A stretch of 64,000 nt of DNA from Maribacter sp. 4G9 (GTDB taxonomy: Bacteria; Bacteroidota; Bacteroidia; Flavobacteriales; Flavobacteriaceae), in assembly GCF_002742265.1 (NCBI RefSeq), contig NZ_MDGL01000173.1, forward strand, positions 1 to 64,000, given 5' to 3'. The translations under genes and the position numbers were made by a program. Position 1 is the stretch's first letter; each line of letters starts with the position of its first letter. The notes beneath the pieces were generated by a model, which did no database searches, had not been told where the DNA came from, and saw only the letters and a program-made list of their open reading frames with translations. Below are positions 56,340 through 63,476 of this stretch, piece after piece.

Positions 56340-56439
56340 GTATCGAGAAGCAGTTTTTTTTTGGACATGCGGTTCTCGATACGATTTTTCGTGCCTCAAA
56401 ATACAAATTTGGTTAGAGGGATTAAAATTACTATATGTT

Positions 56440-56897
56440 CTACACGCCAAACTGCCGCAAGTGATGGTCCAGATGTTTTGAAAAAAGGGTATTCCATTCC
56501 GTTTGGTCAAGGTTCCAAAAGCAAAGGATTCCTTACCGTCAAAATGATTGGCTCCCAACTCTTGGGTCTTTTTGAGATATCCGATTAGCAGGTCCTTTTC
56601 GTTTGCGAAATCCCGCTCATCGCTTATTTTAAAAACCGGGGAAGTGGGACCGTTTTTTTTATACGGTTTTGGGCCCACAACGGCATTCTTTGCTAGCAAC
56701 TTGATTAGGAACTTTTTGAATCCTTTGGGTTTCGGGTGTTTGTCCGTATACGTAGTTTCATAGGCAACATTACAGTGCGCCAACATTTGGGACACGTTCA
56801 TTTTGCCCCACTGGGGTAGGGTTTCCGGGGTGAGCTTATTGACACGTGCTATGGTTTCCTCACATTCCTGCTTGTCGAATAGATTTTTCCAGGTCAT
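56440..56897 (-). pseudogene. DUF1569 (DinB-like) protein gene with a 3' frameshift
   Basis: The first 130 residues are a normal DUF1569/DinB-type four-helix protein (M-N-V-S-Q-M-L-A-H-C near residue 35, F-A-F-G-T-L-T-K near 125). After the codons for T-L-T-K the frame runs on into low-quality sequence to 56289. In the next frame the expected ending appears at once: E-W-N-T-L-F-S-K-H-L-D-H-H-L-R-Q-F-G-V, then TAG at 56442-56440. One base is therefore missing near 56501-56505, where a run of three T (plus strand) would need a fourth. The intact protein would have about 152 residues. It may be a real mutation or a sequencing error in a homopolymer. The read-through form loses the H-x-x-H-H metal-site end. 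Confidence 0.85.
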
Positions 56898-56909
56898 TTT
56901 GATTTTGCT

Positions 56910-57794
56910 TTAATTAATGCCTTTTACGTTCATTTTTAAGGTGTAAACGGCGTCCATGGCCGTAATAAAGAGTATGTCCCTTTCAGGGCCTCCAAAAGTG
57001 ACATTGGCAGTCCAGTTTTCGGGGACCTTAATATGTTTTATTTGTTTGCCATCTTTGTTGAATACGGTTACCCCATTGCCGGTTAGATATAGGTTGCCCT
57101 TTTTGTCCAAGGTCATACCGTCCGACCCCATCTCACAGAATAGCCTACGCTCAGAAAGGCTTCCGTCTTTATTGATTTTAAAGACATACGTTTTTTTATC
57201 GCCCGGATCGGCGATAAACAATTTTTTGCCATTTTTGGTCCCTATGATTCCATTGGGCATAACCAAGTCTTCCTCTACTATAGTCAGTGTATTACTTCCA
57301 GGCGCTAGATAGTATACACGTCTTTTCTCTACCTCTGGAGTTCTATCTTTCCACCAATCCCTTTTGTACAGAGGGTCCGTTATATACATTCCCCCTTTTG
57401 GGTCTACCCATACATCATTGGGTCCTCCCAGAAATTTCCCTTCAAATTTTTCTACAAGTACCGTAATATTCTTTTCCGGATCAATTTTCCATAATTGGTT
57501 TTTTTCATCTGCACAGGATATCAAATTTCCTTGGTGATCAAAATAGAGTCCGTTAGACCTTCCACTGGGGTGCATCCAATCGGAAACCGTATTGGTCTTG
57601 GCGTCCCATTTCACGATACGGTCATTGGGCTGATCCGTAAAAAAAATATTTCCCTCGTCATCAACAGCCGGACCCTCGGTAAATTTGAATTCTTCAGATA
57701 CCAAAGTAAGTGAAGCACCCGATTCTACAATATCTTGGGCGTTAGCGCAGGAGTTCAAAAGAAGTAAAGCAAAAAGTACATTTATGGTTTTCAT
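56910..57794 (-). CDS. SMP-30/gluconolactonase family lactonase-like protein
   Basis: Exported six-bladed beta-propeller hydrolase of 294 residues. A signal peptide or lipoprotein signal with Cys at about 16 (L-L-L-L-N-S-C-A-N-A) precedes the domain. Blade motifs include F-T-E-G-P-A-V-D (metal-binding Glu), S-N-G-L-Y-F-D, G-G-P-N-D-V-W-V-D, V-M-P-N-G-I-I and G-S-D-G-M-T-L-D, which supply the Glu-Asn-Asp metal site of SMP-30 enzymes. The expected reaction is opening of a sugar lactone to the acid. It lies between the amidohydrolase and DUF1569 genes with gaps of 34 and 12 bases on the same strand. Confidence 0.92.
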   Translation of the reverse strand: MKTINVLFALLLLNSCANAQDIVESGASLTLVSEEFKFTEGPAVDDEGNIFFTDQPNDRIVKWDAKTNTVSDWMHPSGRSNGLYFDHQGNLISCADEKNQLWKIDPEKNITVLVEKFEGKFLGGPNDVWVDPKGGMYITDPLYKRDWWKDRTPEVEKRRVYYLAPGSNTLTIVEEDLVMPNGIIGTKNGKKLFIADPGDKKTYVFKINKDGSLSERRLFCEMGSDGMTLDKKGNLYLTGNGVTVFNKDGKQIKHIKVPENWTANVTFGGPERDILFITAMDAVYTLKMNVKGIN

Positions 57795-57828
57795 CGATTA
57801 GTCAATAATTATTTTATTTGTTTTAAGT

Positions 57829-59481
57829 TTACTTAGTGGCTCCCGGACCTTTTACGAACCTTCCCGAAAAGGTACCTGTATGTTCCCCATCCTTCAGTAC
57901 GTGTCCGCCGTTGACGAATACGTGCATCATCCCCGTAGCATATTGGTGGGGTTCTTCAAAAGTAGCGTTCGCTTTGATGGTATTGGGGTCGAACACGACA
58001 ACATCGGCGAAATAACCTTCTTTTAAAGCACCTCTTTTTTTCAATTTTAAATTGGTGGCGGGCAGGGTCGTCAACTTATAAATAGCCTCTTCCAAAGGAA
58101 TTACTTTTTCGTCGCGTACGAAATGGCCTAATAATCGGGCAAAGGAACCATAGGCCCGTGGGTGTGTACTTTGCTCGAGAAATACGCCTTCATTGGTATA
58201 AGAACCTGCATCGGAACAAATACTCATGTAGGGAAGTTTCAATTTCTTTTTCACGTTTTCTTCGGACATGGAGAAATAGACCACTTGAATCCGACTGTCG
58301 TCCTCATAGATAAGATCTACCAAGGTTTCGTTGGCCGATTTTTGGCGTTCTTGCGCAACCTCTGCTAATGTCTTTCCAATAAGATTACGAAGTTCCTTAT
58401 TTCTAAAACCGACCAATAGAATGTTTTCGGGTGGCACGTGAAAGTCGATCTCGTCCATCATTTTTTTTCGGGTGATCGGATTTTCCATCAACGCAATGGT
58501 GGACTTGTGACCCCCTTCCTTGGCCCACGCGGGCAAAACCACGTTGAGTCCCGTAGAACTGGCGTTGTACATGTACATATCCGTAGTAATGGCCAGGCCG
58601 TTTTCCCTAGCGGTGTTAACCATGGTGATCGCACTGTCCAACAAATGCCAATTCGCATTTCCCGATGCCTTAAAGTGATAAATTTCCGCAGGGAGCTTTG
58701 CTTCTCGTGATATGGTAATCAATTCATCTACCGCTTCCAATAGTCCACCTTCCTCATCCCTGATGTGGGAGATGTACATACCATTATATTCCGAAACAAC
58801 CTTGGCCAATTCAATGATTTCATCGGTTTGTGCATGTCCGCTAGGAACATAAATCAAGGAGGTGGAGAGCCCCACGGCACCTTCTTCCATTCCTTGGCGC
58901 AGGAGCTTTTTCATGGTTTCCATTTCTTCGGGCGTAGGAGGTCTTTTTTCTATGCCGATGGTATATTCCCGTAAGGTAGCATTCCCAACAAAGGAAGCCA
59001 CATTGGTGGATATTCCCTTTTCTTCCAAATAGTTTAAATATTCCCCAAGGGATGTCCACGGGATATCGTATTGGATATCGCCCTGGCCTTCCTTCATGTC
59101 TTTTTTCATTTCCTCGCTCAAAGGTCCCATGGATGAACCCTCGCCAAGCACCTCCAAGGTCACCCCTTGTCGTATGTCTCCTTGGGAACGTCCGTCTTCC
59201 AATAAGGCCACGTTCGCCCAACTTAACATGTTGATGAAGCCCGGCGCGACCGAAAGCCCGGTAGCGTCGATTTCAGCTTTGCCCACTGCATTTTCAAGGG
59301 AGCCTATGGCCGCAATGGTATCGGCATTGATGGCGATGTCACCGGTAAAGGATGTCTTACCGGAGCCATCCAAAATCTGTCCATTCCGTATTACGACATC
59401 ATAGGTTGTTTTTTCCTGATGTTCACAGGCCGTACAGAGTGCCAGTAAAACCGATACTAGGAGAAGGAAGGGTCTTGTCAT
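57829..59481 (-). CDS. D-aminoacylase-like amidohydrolase lacking the HxH motif
   Basis: Exported lipoprotein-type amidohydrolase of 550 residues related to N-acyl-D-amino-acid deacylases. Later motifs are present: S-H-I-R-D-E-E-G-G and I-Y-H-F-K-A-S-G carry the two histidines that bind the main zinc, and the C-terminal G-A-L-K-E-G-Y-F-A-D-V-V-V-F-D is typical. The first motif is altered: instead of P-G-F-I-D-x-H-x-H the sequence reads P-G-F-I-N-M-L-S-W (Leu86, Trp88), and the metal-ligand Cys region reads G-E-G-S-S with Glu114. This may be a distinct subfamily with a mononuclear or changed metal site. The gene abuts the isomerase gene upstream with no bases between them, so the two are co-transcribed. 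Confidence 0.88.
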   Translation of the reverse strand: MTRPFLLLVSVLLALCTACEHQEKTTYDVVIRNGQILDGSGKTSFTGDIAINADTIAAIGSLENAVGKAEIDATGLSVAPGFINMLSWANVALLEDGRSQGDIRQGVTLEVLGEGSSMGPLSEEMKKDMKEGQGDIQYDIPWTSLGEYLNYLEEKGISTNVASFVGNATLREYTIGIEKRPPTPEEMETMKKLLRQGMEEGAVGLSTSLIYVPSGHAQTDEIIELAKVVSEYNGMYISHIRDEEGGLLEAVDELITISREAKLPAEIYHFKASGNANWHLLDSAITMVNTARENGLAITTDMYMYNASSTGLNVVLPAWAKEGGHKSTIALMENPITRKKMMDEIDFHVPPENILLVGFRNKELRNLIGKTLAEVAQERQKSANETLVDLIYEDDSRIQVVYFSMSEENVKKKLKLPYMSICSDAGSYTNEGVFLEQSTHPRAYGSFARLLGHFVRDEKVIPLEEAIYKLTTLPATNLKLKKRGALKEGYFADVVVFDPNTIKANATFEEPHQYATGMMHVFVNGGHVLKDGEHTGTFSGRFVKGPGATK

Positions 59482-60312
59482 TTAGAGGTTGTTTAGAAAA
59501 TCCATATTGTGCTGCATGCTTTCCAAAGGGGTACTGGCATATTCCTCTTGTTCTATCAAGATATGTTTGACACCGGAGGTTACCCTATTATTCATCATTG
59601 CTTTGATGTCCAATCCCCCTTTGCCAAACTCCGTACTTTCCTTATGTTTCATATCCATATCCTTTAGATGCCAAAGTGGGAACCGCCCGGGATATTTTTT
59701 GAAATAGTCCAAGGGATCCTTGCCGGCTACGATCACCCAGCCCAAATCGAGCTCCATGTATACCAATTCCGGTTCGGTATGGTCCATGAGCACATCGTAC
59801 AGCACTTGGCCCTGATCCGATTCAAATTCATATTCATGGTTGTGGTAGCCAAATTTGATGCCCAATTTTTGACAGGCTTCCCCGGCTTTGTTGAATTCCT
59901 CCGCTACCTTTTTGTAATTATCCAAGGTTTGCCCATCAGAAGGCATGGACGAGCATATCAGGTAGTCCTGACCGGATGCAACGGCCTCCTCCATGGTCCT
60001 TTCAAAATCCTTGTCCAAACGAACATGCCCGCTTACCAATGTCATGCCCAAATCCTCGCAGGCCTGTTTCATGCTTTTTGGTGTTAAGCCATAATAATGT
60101 CCTTTACTACTCTTGGCCGACTCAATTTCCTTGATCCCAATAGCGGCTATTTGCTCAAGGGTTCCCAAGGGGTCCTTGGCCATTTCGTCCCTAAAACTAT
60201 ATAGTTGTACCCCGAATCTTTGATTGGTTTCAAAGGCAAAACTAAAGGATGGCAAAAGCATGGTACCAGCGGAAAATAGTGACGAACGGACTAAAAAATT
60301 TCTTCTTTTCAT
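59482..60312 (-). CDS. Sugar phosphate isomerase/epimerase family protein (Tat-type signal)
   Basis: TIM-barrel protein of the xylose-isomerase-like/AP-endonuclease-2 family, 276 residues. It begins M-K-R-R-N-F-L-V-R-S-S-L, a twin-arginine-like signal, so the folded protein is probably exported to the periplasm. The barrel has F-G-V-Q-L-Y-S-F-R at strand one, G-H-V-R-L, F-G-Y-H-N-H-E-Y-E-F near residue 150, E-L-D-L-G-W, and W-H-L-K-D-M-D, which together give the Glu-Asp-His-Glu metal site. Substrate unknown. It is the first gene of the minus-strand run and is joined directly to the amidohydrolase gene. Confidence 0.92.
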   Translation of the reverse strand: MKRRNFLVRSSLFSAGTMLLPSFSFAFETNQRFGVQLYSFRDEMAKDPLGTLEQIAAIGIKEIESAKSSKGHYYGLTPKSMKQACEDLGMTLVSGHVRLDKDFERTMEEAVASGQDYLICSSMPSDGQTLDNYKKVAEEFNKAGEACQKLGIKFGYHNHEYEFESDQGQVLYDVLMDHTEPELVYMELDLGWVIVAGKDPLDYFKKYPGRFPLWHLKDMDMKHKESTEFGKGGLDIKAMMNNRVTSGVKHILIEQEEYASTPLESMQHNMDFLNNL

Positions 60313-60406
60313 TAATCTGGTTAGTGGTTTAATTTGAATTCCGATGTAATCATCGTAGTCTCCTAAGGTAATAAAATTAACAACATCCCCTATGTGGAGA
60401 GATTCG

Positions 60407-60414
60407 TACTTTTG
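60407..60414 (+). promoter_or_regulatory. Putative -7 box for mazG
   Basis: TACTTTTG matches TAnnTTTG, 14 bases before the mazG ATG at 60429, giving a very short leader. Confidence 0.45.
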
Positions 60415-60428
60415 CGAAAACGAATGGA

Positions 60429-61205
60429 ATGAATACTAGGGAAGAACAATTAAAGGCACTTGATCGTTTGCTAACCATTATGGAAGAGCTACGTGAACAA
60501 TGCCCATGGGACAGGAAGCAGACCATGGAGAGCCTCAGACATTTGACTATTGAGGAAACCTATGAATTGGGCGATGCCATCCTGGATGATAATTTGAATG
60601 AAATAAAGGGCGAGCTTGGCGATTTGCTGTTACATATTGTTTTCTATGCCAACATAGGATCGGAAAAGGGGAGTTTTGATATTGCCGATGTAGCTAATGG
60701 TATTTGTGAGAAGCTGATCAACAGGCATCCGCATATTTATGGGGATGTAACCGTGGAGAATGAGGAAGAGGTAAAACAAAATTGGGAGAAAATAAAGCTA
60801 AAAGAAGGTAAGAAAAGCGTTTTACAGGGCGTTCCAAGAAGTCTGCCCGCGATGGTAAAGGCCAATAGGATTCAGGATAAGGTAGCCGGAGTAGGGTTTG
60901 ATTGGGAGCAACCGGAACAGGTGTTTGAAAAACTACAGGAAGAATTGGGAGAGCTTCATGAGGAAGTTTCGCAAGGAAACAAAGATCGGATAGAATCGGA
61001 ATTTGGCGATGTACTTTTCTCCATGATCAATTATGCCCGGTTTTTGGGAATAAATCCGGAGAATGCCCTGGAACGAACCAATAAAAAATTTTCCAAACGA
61101 TTTCAATTTTTGGAAGAGGAGGCGGAAAAAACGGGAAATTCCCTGAAAGATATGAGCTTGGCAGAGATGGATATCTATTGGAACAAGGCCAAGGAAATGG
61201 ATTAG
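60429..61205 (+). CDS. mazG: Nucleoside triphosphate pyrophosphohydrolase MazG
   Basis: House-cleaning enzyme of 258 residues that hydrolyses NTPs and dNTPs to monophosphates and pyrophosphate, limiting damaged nucleotides and affecting the alarmone pool. Two all-alpha MazG units are present: the first with L-R-E-Q-C-P-W-D-R-K-Q-T, E-E-T-Y-E-L and G-E-L-G-D-L-L-L-H-I-V; the second with F-E-K-L-Q-E-E-L-G-E-L and E-F-G-D-V-L-F-S-M-I-N. The spaced E-E-x-x-E and E-x-x-D residues bind the metal ions. The length is that of E. coli MazG. The next plus-strand gene, a MATE exporter, starts 58 bases on from its own promoter box. Confidence 0.95.
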   Translation: MNTREEQLKALDRLLTIMEELREQCPWDRKQTMESLRHLTIEETYELGDAILDDNLNEIKGELGDLLLHIVFYANIGSEKGSFDIADVANGICEKLINRHPHIYGDVTVENEEEVKQNWEKIKLKEGKKSVLQGVPRSLPAMVKANRIQDKVAGVGFDWEQPEQVFEKLQEELGELHEEVSQGNKDRIESEFGDVLFSMINYARFLGINPENALERTNKKFSKRFQFLEEEAEKTGNSLKDMSLAEMDIYWNKAKEMD

Positions 61206-61236
61206 GGTAAATCCCGTAAAATTATTTATATAAAAG

Positions 61237-61244
61237 TATCTTTG
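61237..61244 (+). promoter_or_regulatory. Putative -7 box for the MATE gene
   Basis: TATCTTTG matches TAnnTTTG, 19 bases before the GTG start at 61264. Confidence 0.45.
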
Positions 61245-61263
61245 AGCTTCTAAATTTCCGCTC

Positions 61264-62634
61264 GTGTTCACCAATTACACCAAAGAATTCGCATACAACA
61301 TAAAGCTCTCCGTGCCCGTAATTTTGGGGATGTTGGGACATACCTTTGTTCAGTTTGCCGATAATATTATGGTGGGCCAACTGGGCACTGCGGAACTGGC
61401 CGCCGTATCCTTAGGTAATAGTTTTGTGTTCATTGCCATGTCACTGGGAATCGGGTTTTCAACCGCCATTACACCGTTGGTCGCGGAGGCTGATGGGGCC
61501 GGGAATAAAGAAAATGCCAAGAGTGCATTAAAACACGGACTGGTACTCTGTACCATTTTGGGATTCTCTTTATTTTTTCTCATCCTTTTGGCAAAGCCGT
61601 TAATGTATTTAATGAAACAGCCCAAAGAGGTAGTTGAACTGGCCATGCCCTATTTGGATTTGGTAGCCTTTTCATTGGTGCCTCTTATTGTTTTTCAGGC
61701 ATTTAAGCAGTTTTCGGAAGGATTGTCCCAGACAAGGTATCCCATGTATGCCACGGTCATAGCCAATGTGGTTAACATTACGCTCAATTATTTGTTGATT
61801 TTTGGTTCCTTCGAATTTCCCAAACTGGGTATCGTAGGTGCGGCATGGGGTACATTGATTGCAAGGGTGGTCATGGTTTTTTATTTATGGATGCTTCTTA
61901 AGAACAAGAAAAAGTTTCACGACTATGTTACCGGTTTCAATTTTAGAAATATAGAAAGGCGTGTTATTAAAAAAATAGTTTCCCTGGGATTTCCATCGGC
62001 TTTACAAATGTTTTTTGAGGTAGCCATTTTTACAGCCGCTATTTGGCTAAGTGGGGTACTGGGGAAGAATCCACAAGCTGCCAATCAGATTGCCTTAAAC
62101 TTGAGCAGTATGACCTTTATGTTCGGCATGGGTCTTGGTGTTGCCGCCATGATACGTGTGGGCAATCAGAAGGGTCTTAAGGATTACAGGGAATTACGAA
62201 GGATTGCCCAATCTATATTTTTTCTGACCTTCCTCTTGGAGATTGTATTTGCCGCTTTGTTCCTGGTGGGGCGGGATTGGTTTCCTACCCTTTACTTGGA
62301 CGTGGATGGCCTGCTTAATTTCACGGACAATACTGAAGTGATCATCTTGGCTTCCCAGCTGTTATTGGTCGCGGCCTTCTTTCAGATATCGGATGGTATT
62401 CAGGTAGTCGTTTTAGGAGCTTTGCGAGGTTTACAGGATGTTAAGATTCCTACCTTCATTACGTTTGTGGCGTATTGGTTGATCGGGTTTCCCATTTCCT
62501 ATTACCTGGGTTTGCATACCTCCTTGGAGAGCGTGGGGATTTGGGTGGGGCTTTTGACCGGACTTACGGCGTCTGCGATTATGTTGTATATTCGGTTTAA
62601 TTATTTGACCCATAAATTGATTCGCACTGCATAA
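61264..62634 (+). CDS. MATE family efflux transporter
   Basis: Multidrug and toxic compound extrusion protein of 456 residues with about twelve membrane helices in two similar halves. The family pattern is visible in the first half (V-P-V-I-L-G-M-L-G-H, then D-N-I-M-V-G-Q-L-G-T-A-E-L-A-A-V-S) and the equivalent position of the second half (L-G-F-P-S-A-L-Q-M-F). It exports cationic drugs or metabolites in exchange for Na+ or H+; the substrate is not predictable. The start is a GTG at 61264, since the first helix follows directly and no ATG is closer. Confidence 0.94.
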   Translation: MFTNYTKEFAYNIKLSVPVILGMLGHTFVQFADNIMVGQLGTAELAAVSLGNSFVFIAMSLGIGFSTAITPLVAEADGAGNKENAKSALKHGLVLCTILGFSLFFLILLAKPLMYLMKQPKEVVELAMPYLDLVAFSLVPLIVFQAFKQFSEGLSQTRYPMYATVIANVVNITLNYLLIFGSFEFPKLGIVGAAWGTLIARVVMVFYLWMLLKNKKKFHDYVTGFNFRNIERRVIKKIVSLGFPSALQMFFEVAIFTAAIWLSGVLGKNPQAANQIALNLSSMTFMFGMGLGVAAMIRVGNQKGLKDYRELRRIAQSIFFLTFLLEIVFAALFLVGRDWFPTLYLDVDGLLNFTDNTEVIILASQLLLVAAFFQISDGIQVVVLGALRGLQDVKIPTFITFVAYWLIGFPISYYLGLHTSLESVGIWVGLLTGLTASAIMLYIRFNYLTHKLIRTA

Positions 62635-62639
62635 CTTTG
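62632..62639 (+). promoter_or_regulatory. Putative -7 box at the end of the MATE gene
   Basis: TAACTTTG overlaps the MATE stop codon and lies 38 bases before the small acidic protein's ATG; a TTTG 24 bases upstream (62604-62607) could act as the -33 element, slightly far. Confidence 0.45.
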
Positions 62640-62677
62640 TAAACACACATGTATCATAATCAAGTAATAGCATAACC

Positions 62678-62905
62678 ATGGAATTACCCAAGTTTATATT
62701 AGGCGACAATACGGATTATCCTAACGCCATATATGTTATCCATACCGATTATCCGAGGTTCATCATTAACCTTGAGGACGATGAGGTGGAATGGTTGGAG
62801 GAATTTTCAAAGGAAGATGAAACAGAGTTGGAGTCCGAAGCCGAAAACCTAATCGAGGCCGCTTCGGCCTTTTATGACAGGGAAGTTTCCAGATACGAAG
62901 AATAG
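62678..62905 (+). CDS. Small acidic conserved protein
   Basis: Protein of 75 residues with a strongly acidic second half (E-D-D-E-V-E-W-L-E-E-F and E-D-E-T-E-L-E-S-E-A-E). The first half, P-K-F-I-L-G-D-N-T-D-Y-P-N-A-I-Y-V-I-H-T-D-Y-P-R-F, looks like a short beta sheet. I do not recognise a named family, but similar small proteins beside PAP2 genes occur in Flavobacteriaceae. It has an ATG preceded by an A-rich stretch and reads in frame up to one base before the PAP2 start codon, so it is likely translated with it. Function unknown. Confidence 0.7.
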   Translation: MELPKFILGDNTDYPNAIYVIHTDYPRFIINLEDDEVEWLEEFSKEDETELESEAENLIEAASAFYDREVSRYEE

Positions 62906-62906
62906 A

Positions 62907-63476
62907 ATGCTTGATCAGCTACTTCAGTTTGATAAGGATATATTTATCTACTTAAATGGTTTGGGCAGCCCCTCATGGGATACCTTTTGGCAGTTTATTT
63001 CCAATAAATTCAGTGCCATTCCCCTTTATCTTTTCCTTTTAATTCTTTCCTATACAAAATTTGGTTTTAAAGGAACGTTGGTGTTGGTGATATCGGTCGG
63101 GTTGCTGATTACGGTATCCGACCAACTGAGCAACTTTTTTAAATACGGTGTGGCCAGGTTACGGCCCTGCCATGATCCGGAAGTGAGTTCCCTCATGCGT
63201 TTGGTAAAGAGCTATTGCGGAGGAAAATACGGATACTATTCGGCGCACGCCTCCAATTCATTTGCCTTGGCCATTTTCTTTGGTTATATGTTGCGTTCCC
63301 AAATCAGGTATATAGGTTTGGCTCTTGTTTTCTGGGCCTTTTTGGTGGCCTATAGTAGAGTGTATATTGGTGTGCATTTTCCTTTGGATGTAATGACCGG
63401 TGCCCTGATCGGAAGTTTCTTGGGATGGTTGTTTGCAAAGTTATTTATATTTGCACATCGGAAATTCTCTTTATGA
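62907..63476 (+). CDS. PAP2 superfamily lipid phosphatase
   Basis: Membrane-bound phosphatase of 189 residues with about five helices. The three PAP2 signatures are K-Y-G-V-A-R-L-R-P, Y-S-A-H-A-S-N-S (catalytic His in the S-A-H variant of P-S-G-H) and S-R-V-Y-I-G-V-H-F-P-L-D. Such enzymes dephosphorylate undecaprenyl diphosphate or lipid A-type substrates on the periplasmic face. The ATG at 62907 starts the usual N-terminus L-L-Q-F-D-K-D-I-F-I-Y-L-N; a longer frame to 62874 overlaps the previous gene. The stop overlaps the start of the GT39 gene (ATGA), so the two are translationally coupled. Confidence 0.93.
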   Translation: MLDQLLQFDKDIFIYLNGLGSPSWDTFWQFISNKFSAIPLYLFLLILSYTKFGFKGTLVLVISVGLLITVSDQLSNFFKYGVARLRPCHDPEVSSLMRLVKSYCGGKYGYYSAHASNSFALAIFFGYMLRSQIRYIGLALVFWAFLVAYSRVYIGVHFPLDVMTGALIGSFLGWLFAKLFIFAHRKFSL

